A DNA stretch of 64,000 nucleotides from Muriicola marianensis (GCF_014638095.1 NZ_BMFH01000001.1:1745227-1809226), one strand, 5' to 3'; positions 17,237 through 26,438 are shown, counted from the stretch's first letter. The notes: a model not told the origin generated them from the sequence alone. Numbers and translations are program-made.

Positions 17237-20032
17237 ATGAAACTCAGATCACGCCAGGCTTTATTGGTAATATTCCTTTCGGGTATCTTTTGCGTGTCTT
17301 CCGCATTCACCAGTGCAGATGGCAAGGCGGAAGGTATATCGACCTACGAGGTTTTCAGGAAAAAAGCCAAAGAACATCGCATAGCGACAAAAACGATACG
17401 GGTTTCAAACCAATATTCTTCCGGTTTCTATCTCGTGGCCGGAGTCTTCGGTGTTGCGGATAATGCCCGTGCATTTGCCCAAACCCTGAGGACACAAAAA
17501 TTCAGCGCAAAAGTTTTTAAAAGTCCGGAAAACGGACTTAACTACGTGTATTTGCAAAGACACACCTCAGGGGATAAGGCTATTGACTCCTACTTAAATA
17601 CCGCATATGACAAGAAAATGTGGATCCTGCACTTAGATGCAGGAGAAAAGCCCGGGAAGGCTGAGGTTAACTATTCCGAAGTAGAAATAAATTCCAATAA
17701 GAGGTCGCATGAGGCTTTTAAAGCCAGTGCGAAAAAATCGGGTGTTGCCACCAGAACAGTTGATGGTTTTACCGGACTAAACAACGGTTACTACGCTATT
17801 GCAGGCGTTTTCGGCGATCAGAACAATGTATCTCGATTCAAAAAGAACCTGATCAAAAAAGGCCTCCACTCAGAATCTGTTGTTCACCCGGAGACCGGGC
17901 TGTCCTATGTATACCTGTCTTTCAAGGAGGATGGGAATGCCCTGTTGACGGAAACCAATAATCAGTATGGAGGTCGCTATCAAGGCAAGACTTGGATCAT
18001 GCATGTGGCGGATGCAAAAGTCAACGCAATTGCTCATCAGATGGAAAGGATCAGGTCTGTCAACCTGGAGGTCCAGAAATCTAAGCAATATAAGAGTGAA
18101 AGGAAATCTGTAAAATCTAGCAAAGACCCTCCGGCGAAACTGCTGCAAAAGGCAGATGCCTACTTCGCCAAGATGTGGTATGCAGAAGCAGCTGACCTAT
18201 ACGAGCAATACCTCAATGACAACCAGGACAACTACTCGTACGAGATCCTTCAAAAAGCAGGAGATTCCCATTACTTTAATAGTAATATGGAGCGTGCATT
18301 TTATTGGTACGATATCCTTTATACGCGATATTCAAATGATATCAGTTCCGAGAATATCTTTAAATACGCACACAGCCTCAAAGGGACAGGTAAGTATGCA
18401 AGGGCCAAAAGGCTGATGCGTATCTATGACAGGAGGGTTAAGAAAGAGGGGATGCGTTACGCCATAGACGATCCGCGCACTACTCCAAAAGAAAAAGCCC
18501 TGGACAATATCCTGAACACAGAACAAGAATATACTCTTCGGAATATTGCTACCAACTCAGAGTATTCCGACTTTTCTCCCATGTTTTACAACGGGGATCA
18601 GCTGGTTTTCGCCTCAGCCATGGATTCTTCATTTTTTACTACCAGGAGGTATAAATGGAATAATCAGCCGTATCTCGACCTTTATGTGGCCAAGGTAAAC
18701 CAGGAGTCGCAGGAGGTAAAAGATGCCATTAAATTCTCTAAGAAGATCAATACCAAATATCACGAGGCTTCCGTAACCTTTTCACCGGACAACTCTACCA
18801 TGTACTTTACGCGGAACAATTACGGAAAGAAATTAAAACGCGATAAGAACGGCGTCAATAATCTTAAAATCTACAGATCACGAAAGGTTGATGGTGCCTG
18901 GACAGATGCTACGGAGCTGCCTTTTAACAGTGATGACTTCTCAACGGGACATCCCGCGCTAAGTCCTGACGGTAAAAAACTCTATTTTGTTTCGGACAGG
19001 CCCGGAAGCCTTGGCGAGACCGACATATTCGTCGTAGATGTGTACGAGGACGGCGGCTTTTCAGAACCCAGGAACCTGGGGCCGGAGATCAATACGGAAC
19101 GCAAGGAGATGTTCCCTTTTGTCACGGATAAAAAGTTGTATTTCTCCTCCAATGGCCATATCGGTCTGGGGGGCCTGGATGTTTATGAAGTGGCATATAC
19201 GGAAGAAGAAGGGTTCGAGCAGGTGAAAAATATGGGCAAACCGATCAACAGTAAGCGTGACGACTTCTCTTACATCGTACAGGAAGAGACCCAGAAGGGC
19301 TTTTTTGCTTCCAACAGACGGGGTGGCAAAGGAGATGACGATATTTATTCCTTCTCCAAGCTCATGCCCGAAGAACTGAACCTCAACGCTATAGAAGGGG
19401 TGATCACCGATCTGGTTACAGGGGAGGTGATGCCTGAGGCCCTTGTTACTCTCCTTGACGAAAACAATATCAAACTCAAGGAAATTGTATCCGATGAGGA
19501 CGGTAGCTTTGTCTTTGAGGATCTTGACAGCAATACCAAATATACCGTTCGGACTACGAAAGAGGGCTATTCTGAAGTGGTTACGAATGCCCCAACCAAA
19601 GACAATGAGGTCATCAACGTTGAAGTTAAACTCGAGAAACTGGAAGATCTTATCGTTCTCGAGGAGGGGATCAAGAAGATCAAATTGAATATGATCTTTT
19701 TCGATTTCGACAAATCCAATATCAGAAATGACGCTGCCGAAGAGCTGGATAAACTGGTAGCCGTCATGAAAGAGAACCCGTCAATGGTCATCAAGATCGA
19801 GTCGCATACAGACAGTCGGGGTAGCGCCGTCTATAACAAATACCTCTCAGACAGAAGGGCTAAATCTACCAGGGCCTATATCATTTCTAAGGGAATTGAT
19901 CCGAAAAGAATTGAGAGCGCCATAGGGTATGGGGAAGAAAGACTCCTGAACGGTTGTGACGGCAGTATCCGATGCACCAGTGATCAGCATCAACTCAACA
20001 GGAGATCAGAATTTATTATTGTGAACATGTAG
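17237..20032 (+). CDS. OmpA-family outer-membrane lipid/peptidoglycan-linking protein with SPOR-like repeats, TPR and PD40 propeller (PorE-like)
   Basis: A 931-residue exported protein (signal peptide about 1-25). Domain order: two SPOR-like repeats (about 55-135 and 165-265, each of the form GxYxxAGVF...N..FxxxL...PExGLxYVYL...W I H), a TPR-like segment (about 300-390), PD40/WD40-like repeats forming a propeller (about 430-690, e.g. HPALSPDGKKLYFVSDR), a carboxypeptidase-regulatory-like beta-sandwich (about 700-790) and a C-terminal OmpA domain with FFDFDKSNIRNDAAEELDKL and ESHTDSRGS. The TPR-PD40-CRD-OmpA order is that of PorE, a T9SS component that binds peptidoglycan; the N-terminal SPOR-like pair is extra. 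It is monocistronic with a terminator at 20060-20089. Confidence 0.85.
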   Translation: MKLRSRQALLVIFLSGIFCVSSAFTSADGKAEGISTYEVFRKKAKEHRIATKTIRVSNQYSSGFYLVAGVFGVADNARAFAQTLRTQKFSAKVFKSPENGLNYVYLQRHTSGDKAIDSYLNTAYDKKMWILHLDAGEKPGKAEVNYSEVEINSNKRSHEAFKASAKKSGVATRTVDGFTGLNNGYYAIAGVFGDQNNVSRFKKNLIKKGLHSESVVHPETGLSYVYLSFKEDGNALLTETNNQYGGRYQGKTWIMHVADAKVNAIAHQMERIRSVNLEVQKSKQYKSERKSVKSSKDPPAKLLQKADAYFAKMWYAEAADLYEQYLNDNQDNYSYEILQKAGDSHYFNSNMERAFYWYDILYTRYSNDISSENIFKYAHSLKGTGKYARAKRLMRIYDRRVKKEGMRYAIDDPRTTPKEKALDNILNTEQEYTLRNIATNSEYSDFSPMFYNGDQLVFASAMDSSFFTTRRYKWNNQPYLDLYVAKVNQESQEVKDAIKFSKKINTKYHEASVTFSPDNSTMYFTRNNYGKKLKRDKNGVNNLKIYRSRKVDGAWTDATELPFNSDDFSTGHPALSPDGKKLYFVSDRPGSLGETDIFVVDVYEDGGFSEPRNLGPEINTERKEMFPFVTDKKLYFSSNGHIGLGGLDVYEVAYTEEEGFEQVKNMGKPINSKRDDFSYIVQEETQKGFFASNRRGGKGDDDIYSFSKLMPEELNLNAIEGVITDLVTGEVMPEALVTLLDENNIKLKEIVSDEDGSFVFEDLDSNTKYTVRTTKEGYSEVVTNAPTKDNEVINVEVKLEKLEDLIVLEEGIKKIKLNMIFFDFDKSNIRNDAAEELDKLVAVMKENPSMVIKIESHTDSRGSAVYNKYLSDRRAKSTRAYIISKGIDPKRIESAIGYGEERLLNGCDGSIRCTSDQHQLNRRSEFIIVNM

Positions 20033-20059
20033 CAGCCGTTTCTGCCAACTTATTACATA

Positions 20060-20089
20060 AACCATCTGCATAATTGCAGGTGGTTTTTT
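20060..20089 (+). terminator. Rho-independent terminator after the OmpA/PD40 gene
   Basis: Stem AACCATCTGCA / TGCAGGTGGTT (one mismatch-type pair) with a TAAT loop and a T-rich tail to 20089, 27 bp past the stop codon. Confidence 0.85.
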
Positions 20090-20253
20090 ATTGGGAATCA
20101 AACCAAAAAGTAATGTCGTTTTCCATAGAATCCTTGCGGATTTCAGAGTTCCCAACATCTTTTCACAGCTATACAACAAATCGGCTCCCGCCCTATACGT
20201 TCCAGGGTAAAAAACAGTTATAACCCTAAAACCATTAACCTAAATCTCACCAT

Positions 20254-20424
20254 ATGAATTATATTTTACTCATAAAGGAAATTTACCTGGAGGCCTTTAA
20301 AAATCTGGGTTCATATTTTGTAAGGAACTTCTTTAAGGTCTTTACCTGGTTTTGCCTTGCTTGTCTCCTGATCGTGCTGTACGCTTTTATATTCAGAGTG
20401 GCAACAGGGTTTGCATTCGATTAA
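20254..20424 (+). CDS. Small single-pass membrane protein, copy 1 of a tandem pair
   Basis: A 56-residue ORF beginning MNYILLIKEIYLEAFKNLGS and ending in FIFRVATGFAFD. A charged/amphipathic N-terminal half is followed by one hydrophobic helix (about 30-48). The next gene at 20631 encodes a protein of exactly the same length with the same plan (LLxKEIYxEAF...YAFIFRxxTGFAFD), so selection on the protein is clear despite its size. I believe such proteins are annotated in Flavobacteriaceae as DUF6747, but this is from memory. Function is unknown. A strong terminator follows at 20444-20478, so each copy is its own transcription unit. Confidence 0.8.
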   Translation: MNYILLIKEIYLEAFKNLGSYFVRNFFKVFTWFCLACLLIVLYAFIFRVATGFAFD

Positions 20425-20443
20425 CCAACCCCATTTTTTTCAT

Positions 20444-20478
20444 AAAGACACGGTGCAATTGTACCGTGTCTTTTTTTT
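20444..20478 (+). terminator. Rho-independent terminator between the two small membrane-protein genes
   Basis: Stem AAAGACACGGT / ACCGTGTCTTT around GCAATTGT, then eight Ts. It begins 19 bp after the first small gene. Confidence 0.9.
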
Positions 20479-20584
20479 GCTGCACTTCATCGTCATAAAG
20501 CAACCTTTCACAGAAGTAGAATTAAGAGGGGGTAATTCTAATCTGATTTATCAGCTATTCATCTATAAAGTATACTGCTTTCGG

Positions 20585-20609
20585 GTGAGAACCTAATCTT
20601 TGTCGTTGG
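20585..20609 (+). promoter_or_regulatory. Shared upstream motif (GTGAGAACCT...TTTGTCGTT)
   Basis: GTGAGAACCT (20585-20594) followed by AATCTTTGTCGTT closely matches 17120-17143 upstream of the OmpA/PD40 gene. It lies about 20-45 bp before the ATG at 20631. The AATCTTTG part is close to the Bacteroidota -7 box. It may be a promoter with an extra conserved upstream element; the regulator is unknown. Confidence 0.35.
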
Positions 20610-20630
20610 ATAAACACAAATGAAAGGGAT

Positions 20631-20801
20631 ATGGATAAAATTCTACTCGTAAAAGAAATTTACATCGAAGCATTCAGGAACTGGAGAAATATTTTCCTGA
20701 AAAAGTATTTCAAGGCTTTCTCCTGGTTCTGTTTTGCACTGTGGGTCATCACGATGTACGCCTTTATATTCAGGCTGTCTACAGGCTTCGCTTTCGATTG
20801 A
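20631..20801 (+). CDS. Small single-pass membrane protein, copy 2 of a tandem pair
   Basis: A 56-residue ORF starting MDKILLVKEIYIEAFRNWRN and ending YAFIFRLSTGFAFD. It has a basic amphipathic N-terminal half (RNWRNIFLKKYFK) and one membrane helix (about 31-48). About half of its residues are identical to the copy at 20254, including the invariant C-terminal TGFAFD. The ATG at 20631 is chosen because it aligns with the start of the paralogue; an out-of-frame ATG lies 11 bp upstream. It is preceded by the GTGAGAACCT motif at 20585 and followed by a bidirectional terminator. No function can be assigned. Confidence 0.8.
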   Translation: MDKILLVKEIYIEAFRNWRNIFLKKYFKAFSWFCFALWVITMYAFIFRLSTGFAFD

Positions 20802-20807
20802 TCAAAT

Positions 20808-20842
20808 AAAAAAACGCTTCCGAATCGGAAGCGTTTTTTTTT
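20808..20842. terminator. Bidirectional terminator between convergent genes
   Basis: Stem CGCTTCCG / CGGAAGCG with loop AAT, flanked by an A-run on the left and a T-run on the right. It serves the small gene ending at 20801 on the plus strand and the DUF4837 gene ending at 20855 on the minus strand. Confidence 0.9.
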
Positions 20843-20854
20843 ATCCATTTATTA

Positions 20855-21832
20855 TTACTTGAATTTAATAGTTCGAAGGATGGCCTCCAGTTCGAACATA
20901 TAGTCTCTCTTATTGGTTGCGGGAGCAAAGGTAAAGCCCTCCACGACCAGTTTTCTGTTATTTATCTCGTCGTCGATCACAAAGGTCATAAAAGGTCCGG
21001 CCATAGGATAGTTCTCCATATCCCAAATGCTGCGCACTTCAAGTGCGGGATGCCCATCGATCTCTGTTTGGAAGAAATGAGGGGCAAAAGCATCCTCCGT
21101 GGTCATGTAGGTTTTTTTGTCCCTCATGTCCGGTCCGGGGATATATTTCTCCCCGATCGAGTCCCTCATCCTAATGAAATCCGTGACCAGGGTTGAATCG
21201 TTATTCAGACGGTCGAATGGGATCTGATACGCAATAATGTTCATGCTCCCTTTTTGTATTTCCCTGTCTATCCAGACAAAATTGTCTTCCTGTTTTCCCA
21301 ACTTGTAGATCGATGGAAGCCGAAAGGTCACCCCAAACTTTTCCTCCAGCAGCCTGTCCTTGTTGAGCGAGCGCAAGAACCGCTTTTGCGTCTCTTCCAA
21401 CTCCATTTCCTTGATGGCGGCAATGATCTGATCCGAGTACGCATCCAGATTCTCAATGATCTCATCTTCCGTGCTTCCCTTGATAACCCCAATCTTCTGA
21501 GGGGCAGCGTAAAGATCTGATTTTATATGGGCCACATTAACCGTATCGATGTCTACAAACAATACAGCCCGGCGATACCGGGTAGTTGTGGTAAATACCT
21601 TTTGAGGCATTTGCTCCAGGCTGAAAAGAGGTTCATCCCAGGTAAGGCCGATCACGGGTGCGGCAAAGTGTTCCCGTATCTTGTCGCCGACTGGGCCTTC
21701 CCAAAGGTCATTCTCAATGACCACCCCCAGACTGTTAATGGCCCCTATGGATTCAGGTTTGTAGGTCTTTTTTGGCCCGTCATTGCAGGCTATCAGGAGA
21801 AAGGAAAGCAAAAGAAAGTAAACGTGTCTCAT
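20855..21832 (-). CDS. DUF4837-family lipoprotein
   Basis: A 325-residue protein with a lipoprotein signal peptide (MRHVYFLLLSFLLIAC, lipid-attachment Cys16). The body, with conserved stretches such as GVVIENDLWEGPVGDKIREHF and MRDSIGEKYIPGP, matches the DUF4837 family of Bacteroidota as I know it. Function is unknown; it should be anchored in the inner or outer membrane on the periplasmic face. It follows the MltD-like transglycosylase by 26 bp and is probably co-transcribed, which hints at a cell-envelope role. Confidence 0.85.
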   Translation of the reverse strand: MRHVYFLLLSFLLIACNDGPKKTYKPESIGAINSLGVVIENDLWEGPVGDKIREHFAAPVIGLTWDEPLFSLEQMPQKVFTTTTRYRRAVLFVDIDTVNVAHIKSDLYAAPQKIGVIKGSTEDEIIENLDAYSDQIIAAIKEMELEETQKRFLRSLNKDRLLEEKFGVTFRLPSIYKLGKQEDNFVWIDREIQKGSMNIIAYQIPFDRLNNDSTLVTDFIRMRDSIGEKYIPGPDMRDKKTYMTTEDAFAPHFFQTEIDGHPALEVRSIWDMENYPMAGPFMTFVIDDEINNRKLVVEGFTFAPATNKRDYMFELEAILRTIKFK

Positions 21833-21858
21833 TTTATAGTGTTCTGGTGTTCAGGAAT

Positions 21859-23445
21859 TCACGACGAACAGGCACACAATTTAAGTTTTGTGCCCGGCAA
21901 CAATTTATTACCGCGAATACCATTCCATTCTCGTAAATTCTCGATGGTAATTCCGGGATATTTTTGAGAAATGGTCCATAAGGAATCTCCTTCCTTAACA
22001 GTGTGATACCTTACCTCACTGTTACTCAAAGGTTTAGTGGGATTTTGCTGTACTGTTGCAGATACATAAGGTTTTCTCGGGTAGATCGTAAGGCGTTGCC
22101 CTATCCTCAACGTATTGCTGCGCAGTCCGTTCCACTCCTTGATCTGACTCACCCTAACCCCGTATTGCTCTGCGATCTTACCGAGATAGTCCCCACTCCT
22201 CACCCTGTACCTGATTCTTTCTTCAGCCTTCACTAACTGAGGCAATGGAGTCTCGCGGGCTTTCAGTTGCTCCTCCACATATGCATAAATGGAATCTTCA
22301 TTAGCCACGAATTTCCCGATCTCCCTGTTGGGCAAACGAAGTGTATATTCCTTCTCGGGGATATAGGGAATAATGTTCAATTTGTAGGAAGGGTTTAAAA
22401 CGGTGAGTTCTTCCACACTGACATCAACCAGTTTGGAGATCTGGTCAAAGGTGATGAGTTTCTTTACGCGTACGGTATCCGTTTCAAAATAAGGTCGGGG
22501 TACATGCACTGGTTTGAGGCCGTGTTCCTCTGCGTATTCAAAAAGGTACATGGTCGCCAGGAAGGCTGGCAGGTAGCCGGCGGTTTCCCGGGGAAGATAG
22601 GGCCTGATATTCCAGTAATTGGAATAACCTCCGGATCTCCGGATAGCTTTATTTACATTCCCGGGACCGGAATTATAAGCCGCAAGCGCCAGGTCCCAGT
22701 CGCCAAAAATGTCGTATAATTTTGACAGGTACTGGCATGCGGCACGGGTCGACTTCACCGGGTCGCTGCGTTCATCAACATAACTGCTCACATCGAGGTC
22801 ATACATCTTCCCGGTTCCATACATAAATTGCCAGAGGCCGGTAGCCCCTACCCGCGATTTGGCCCTCGGATTCAAGGCCGATTCAACAATGGCCAGATAC
22901 TTGATCTCCAGAGGGATATTGTGATTATCCAATTCTTGTTCAAAAAGAGGAAAGTAGAACTGGCTGGCGGTGAGCATGCGTTCCATCAGATTCCTTTTTC
23001 GGATCAGAAACGATTTGATCACAGATTCCAGGGAGGGGTTATAGGTAATGTTGAAAGGGGACTTTTGATCTAATGCCTTTAGTCGTTCCTTAAGCAATTC
23101 AGTGTCTAACTCGACCGATTCTAGTCCGACCGTATCCTTCATGACCTCCTCCAGAAACTCCACTTCCTCAAAGAACTGGCCGGAGAGTTCTGCATTCTGA
23201 TAAAGTTCAGAAAGCCAGAGGCTGTCGTACTTTGCTGCAACAGGATGGTCCTGTAACAGAATATTATCATCAGCCTTTATTATCCATAAGGCGCTTTTGC
23301 TATCAGCTCCGGTGAACAGGGAATCTCCTTTTTTCCTGATCTCAGCAGCCTTGCCCATTTCAGGTGTCACAGGAGCCTGTGCCAATAGCCCAGAGAAGCC
23401 CCCAAGAAGGATGTAGATAAGCAACTGATATTTAACAGAGTACAT
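21859..23445 (-). CDS. mltD: MltD-like lytic transglycosylase with two LysM domains
   Basis: A 528-residue periplasmic murein lytic transglycosylase. The start at 23445 (MYSVKYQLLIYILLGGFSG) gives a proper signal peptide; an in-frame ATG 48 bp upstream only adds a hydrophilic extension. The SLT domain has the catalytic Glu in AIVESALNPRAKS, then GATGLWQFM and ALAAYNSGPGNV, all diagnostic of family 1D. Two C-terminal LysM repeats (YRVRSGDYLGKIAEQYGV and YHTVKEGDSLWTISQKY) bind peptidoglycan. It cleaves glycan strands to 1,6-anhydro products. It lies between pgk and the DUF4837 gene on the same strand. Confidence 0.93.
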   Translation of the reverse strand: MYSVKYQLLIYILLGGFSGLLAQAPVTPEMGKAAEIRKKGDSLFTGADSKSALWIIKADDNILLQDHPVAAKYDSLWLSELYQNAELSGQFFEEVEFLEEVMKDTVGLESVELDTELLKERLKALDQKSPFNITYNPSLESVIKSFLIRKRNLMERMLTASQFYFPLFEQELDNHNIPLEIKYLAIVESALNPRAKSRVGATGLWQFMYGTGKMYDLDVSSYVDERSDPVKSTRAACQYLSKLYDIFGDWDLALAAYNSGPGNVNKAIRRSGGYSNYWNIRPYLPRETAGYLPAFLATMYLFEYAEEHGLKPVHVPRPYFETDTVRVKKLITFDQISKLVDVSVEELTVLNPSYKLNIIPYIPEKEYTLRLPNREIGKFVANEDSIYAYVEEQLKARETPLPQLVKAEERIRYRVRSGDYLGKIAEQYGVRVSQIKEWNGLRSNTLRIGQRLTIYPRKPYVSATVQQNPTKPLSNSEVRYHTVKEGDSLWTISQKYPGITIENLREWNGIRGNKLLPGTKLKLCACSS

Positions 23446-23554
23446 AATTAATACTTGAGCGGAGGATTGACTAAAATGCAATTTTTTTCTCAAAGAATAA
23501 AATAGATTTGGATCTCCCCTGAATTCTCCTCTCCTCCTGATTAAAAAACGGAAC

Positions 23555-24748
23555 CTAGCCTTTCATTATTGCCGCAATTCCGGGTAATACCCTTCCTTCC
23601 AGGCTTTCCAGCATGGCCCCGCCACCTGTGGAGACATAGCTGACCTTTTCTTCGAAGCCAAATTGCTTTACGGCAGCTACAGAATCCCCTCCCCCAACGA
23701 GGGAAAAAGCGCCTTTATCAGTGGCGTCTTCGATCATATGGCCTACGGCAATGGTCCCTTTGGCGAAATTAGGCATTTCGAATACCCCTACAGGGCCATT
23801 CCAGAGTATGGTCTTTGATGCGAGGATGACCTTTTCGAAATCCTGCAGTGTTTTAGGTCCGGCGTCGAGTCCCTGCCAACCGTCCGGGATCTCGTTTACG
23901 GGAACAATCTTTGTGTTGGCATCGTCCTGAAAATTATCTGCGGCAAGAACATCTACCGGGAGGTGTACTGCAACTCCTTTCGCTTTGGCCTTTTCGAGGA
24001 TATCCAATGCGAGTGACATTTTATCGTCCTCGCAGATGGAGGATCCGACCCTGCCTCCCTGTGCCTTGATAAACGTATAGGTCATGCCGCCTCCGATGAT
24101 AAGGTGATCGACCTTATCGAGGATATTTTCAATGATGGTGATCTTAGAGGACACCTTGGCTCCGCCCAGGATGGCAGTAACGGGCTTCTCTCCGGTCCTC
24201 ATTACCTTGTCAATTGATTCAATCTCCCTGGCCATGAGATATCCAAAGCACTTTTTGCCCGGAAAATACTGCGCGACGATGGTCGTGGAAGCATGCGCCC
24301 TGTGTGCCGTGCCAAAGGCATCATTCACATAAATGTCTCCCAGGTGAGATAGTGACTCTGCGAATTGGGCATCTCCCTGTTCCTCTTCGGCGTGGAACCT
24401 CAGGTTCTCGAGCAGTAAAACTTCCCCGTCTTCCAGTTCTTCCACAGCCTTTACGGCCTTTTCTCCTACACAATCCTCAGCGAATTTTACCTGCACCCCG
24501 ATGATATCACTAACGGCATTACATATGTGTTTTAATGACATGTCTGCCACCACCTTCCCATTCGGTCTGCCCAAATGGCTCATCAGTACGGCGCTGCCGC
24601 CGTCTTCCAGAACTTTAAGGATGGTAGGTTTGGCGGCCTCAATCCTGTTCGTGTCCGTAACCTCGAATTCAGGATTCAGAGGAACATTGAAATCGACACG
24701 GATCAGCGCTTTTTTTCCGGAAAAATTAAAATCATCTATTGTTTTCAT
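23555..24748 (-). CDS. pgk: Phosphoglycerate kinase
   Basis: A 397-residue full-length Pgk (start at 24748, [20 protein letters not shown]; a longer frame to 24805 is not needed). Signatures: [17 protein letters not shown], the nucleotide-binding [21 protein letters not shown] and [13 protein letters not shown]. It converts 1,3-bisphosphoglycerate and ADP to 3-phosphoglycerate and ATP in glycolysis. It is not next to gap in this window. A Bacteroidota promoter box lies 22 bp upstream. Confidence 0.97.
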   Translation of the reverse strand: MKTIDDFNFSGKKALIRVDFNVPLNPEFEVTDTNRIEAAKPTILKVLEDGGSAVLMSHLGRPNGKVVADMSLKHICNAVSDIIGVQVKFAEDCVGEKAVKAVEELEDGEVLLLENLRFHAEEEQGDAQFAESLSHLGDIYVNDAFGTAHRAHASTTIVAQYFPGKKCFGYLMAREIESIDKVMRTGEKPVTAILGGAKVSSKITIIENILDKVDHLIIGGGMTYTFIKAQGGRVGSSICEDDKMSLALDILEKAKAKGVAVHLPVDVLAADNFQDDANTKIVPVNEIPDGWQGLDAGPKTLQDFEKVILASKTILWNGPVGVFEMPNFAKGTIAVGHMIEDATDKGAFSLVGGGDSVAAVKQFGFEEKVSYVSTGGGAMLESLEGRVLPGIAAIMKG

Positions 24749-24770
24749 GCGATGTAGGATTAGAGAACGA

Positions 24771-24778
24771 CAAATGTA
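24771..24778 (-). promoter_or_regulatory. Bacteroidota promoter for pgk
   Basis: Minus-strand TACATTTG (TAnnTTTG) 22 bp upstream of the pgk ATG, with a TTG (CAA at 24803-24805 on the plus strand) about 24 bp further upstream as candidate -33 element. Confidence 0.6.
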
Positions 24779-24843
24779 AAGAATAAAAGGACTAGGGGAA
24801 AGCAAGTATTGTGTTTATAGGAGGGGGAAGCCTTCTATTTAGT

Positions 24844-24851
24844 TATCTTTG
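24844..24851 (+). promoter_or_regulatory. Bacteroidota -7 element for holB
   Basis: TATCTTTG, exact TAnnTTTG, ends 5 bases before the holB ATG at 24857, implying a leaderless message. It is divergent from the pgk promoter. Confidence 0.6.
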
Positions 24852-24856
24852 ATCCC

Positions 24857-26008
24857 ATGCTATTTCGGGATATTTTAGGGTTGCATCACATTAAAAAACA
24901 CCTGACTCACAGTGCAGATTCGGGACGAATCCCCCATGCGCAGCTTTTTGTGGGTCCGGAAGGCTCGGGGACTCTCCCGGCGGCCCTGGCCTATGCCCAG
25001 TACATCCTCTGTAAGAACAACGGAGGTGAGAACCAGGGAGGAGATGAAGCCTGTAATCTCAAATGCAAGGCATTGACGCATCCCGACCTGCATTTTGCGT
25101 TCCCGGTGGCTACAACCGAATCGGTAAAAAGTCATGCGGTAAGCGATCATTTTCTGACAGAATGGAGACAGTTTCTTAAGGAGGATCCTTATGGGAGTTT
25201 GTTCGACTGGTACCGGTATCTGGGGATTGAAAAGAAGCAGGGCCAGATCGGGGTAGACGAGGCCATGGATATCGTCAAGAAATTATCCCTCAAATCCTAT
25301 GAAGGGGGCTATAAGGTCATGATCATCTGGATGGCCGAGCGAATGAATACGGCGGCTTCCAATAAGCTGTTAAAACTCATTGAGGAGCCCCCACAGAAAA
25401 CTATTTTTTTGCTCATCGCCGAGGATGAGGAACAGATCCTGCAGACCATAAGATCGCGCTGCCAGCTTCTGCATTTTCCACCTCTCCCTGAGGAAGCCAT
25501 CGCCCAGGCTTTGGTCGACAGAGGGGTGGCACGAGATGAAGCCAGCCATCTGGCTCATGAATCGAATGGAAATTTCAATAAGGCCCTGGAACTGATGAAC
25601 AAGGATTCTGAGGAGTTGATCTTTGAGAGATGGTTCGTACAATGGGTAAGAAGTGCCTTCCAGGCCAAAGGAAAAAAAGGAGCGATACACGAACTCATCC
25701 TTTGGAGTGAGGAAGTGGCCAGGACAGGCAGAGAAACCCAGAAGAACTTCCTGAAATACTGTATGGCCGTTTTCAGGCAGGCCATGCTGGTCAATTACAA
25801 CGCACAATCCCTGGCCTATATGAAGATCCATGTGGATGGTTTTCAATTTGATAAATTTGCCCAATTCGTACACGAGAACAACGTGATGGGAATTATGGAA
25901 GAACTGGAGAAGGCAATCTACCACGTAGAGAGAAATGGAAATTCAAAAATTATATTTACCGACCTCTCCATCAAACTGACCAGGCTGCTGCACAAATCTG
26001 CAGCATAA
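24857..26008 (+). CDS. holB: DNA polymerase III subunit delta-prime
   Basis: A 383-residue AAA+ clamp-loader subunit. The N-terminus HHIKKHLTHSADSGRIPHAQLFVGPEGSG is typical of delta-prime. The P-loop position reads GPEGSGT (33-39), so the lysine of Walker A is replaced by threonine; delta-prime does not hydrolyse ATP in the loader, so this is compatible with function. Of the usual zinc-binding cysteines only Cys52, Cys66 and Cys70 are seen. The sensor-like RSRCQLLHFPPL (about 197-208) and AASNKLLKLIEEPPQKT are intact. It acts in loading the beta clamp with tau/gamma and delta. Confidence 0.93.
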   Translation: MLFRDILGLHHIKKHLTHSADSGRIPHAQLFVGPEGSGTLPAALAYAQYILCKNNGGENQGGDEACNLKCKALTHPDLHFAFPVATTESVKSHAVSDHFLTEWRQFLKEDPYGSLFDWYRYLGIEKKQGQIGVDEAMDIVKKLSLKSYEGGYKVMIIWMAERMNTAASNKLLKLIEEPPQKTIFLLIAEDEEQILQTIRSRCQLLHFPPLPEEAIAQALVDRGVARDEASHLAHESNGNFNKALELMNKDSEELIFERWFVQWVRSAFQAKGKKGAIHELILWSEEVARTGRETQKNFLKYCMAVFRQAMLVNYNAQSLAYMKIHVDGFQFDKFAQFVHENNVMGIMEELEKAIYHVERNGNSKIIFTDLSIKLTRLLHKSAA

Positions 26009-26034
26009 AATCAAACCTCTTAAACGATTAAACT

Positions 26035-26433
26035 ATGGATGGATTTCAGAACAATATACCCGAATTGCTCCTCCTGCTTTTCGTGGTCATCACTTTTCTT
26101 CAGAGTGGCCTGGATAAGGTTTTCGACTGGAATGGCAATCTTTCGTGGTTAAAACAACATTTTGCGAACAGCATTTTTCGGAATACGGTACCCATGCTGT
26201 TATTTGTAATTACCTGTATGGAACTGGCAGCAGGCATTGCCAGTCTGTTGGGAGGCATTCAATTGGTGATATCAGGCGATTACGCAGTAGCTCAGGCAGG
26301 TGCCATTCTGGCTGCTTTGTCCCTTCTGATGTTGTTACTCGGGCAAAGGGTGGCCAAGGATTATGAGGGGGCCAAGACCATTGTGATTTATTTTATACCC
26401 ACAATGATTTTGGTGATGCTGTTGCAATATTAA
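26035..26433 (+). CDS. DoxX-like small integral membrane protein
   Basis: A 132-residue protein with four predicted membrane helices and a conserved GLDKVFDW after the first helix, which resembles DoxX/DoxD-like proteins (helix, then G.DK followed by an amphipathic segment). It lies 26 bp after holB and is likely co-transcribed with it. Family members have been tied to redox or membrane processes, but no catalytic residues are visible, so function is left open. It converges on the OmpH-like gene with a gap of only 5 bp and no obvious terminator between. Confidence 0.65.
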   Translation: MDGFQNNIPELLLLLFVVITFLQSGLDKVFDWNGNLSWLKQHFANSIFRNTVPMLLFVITCMELAAGIASLLGGIQLVISGDYAVAQAGAILAALSLLMLLLGQRVAKDYEGAKTIVIYFIPTMILVMLLQY

Positions 26434-26438
26434 TTTGA

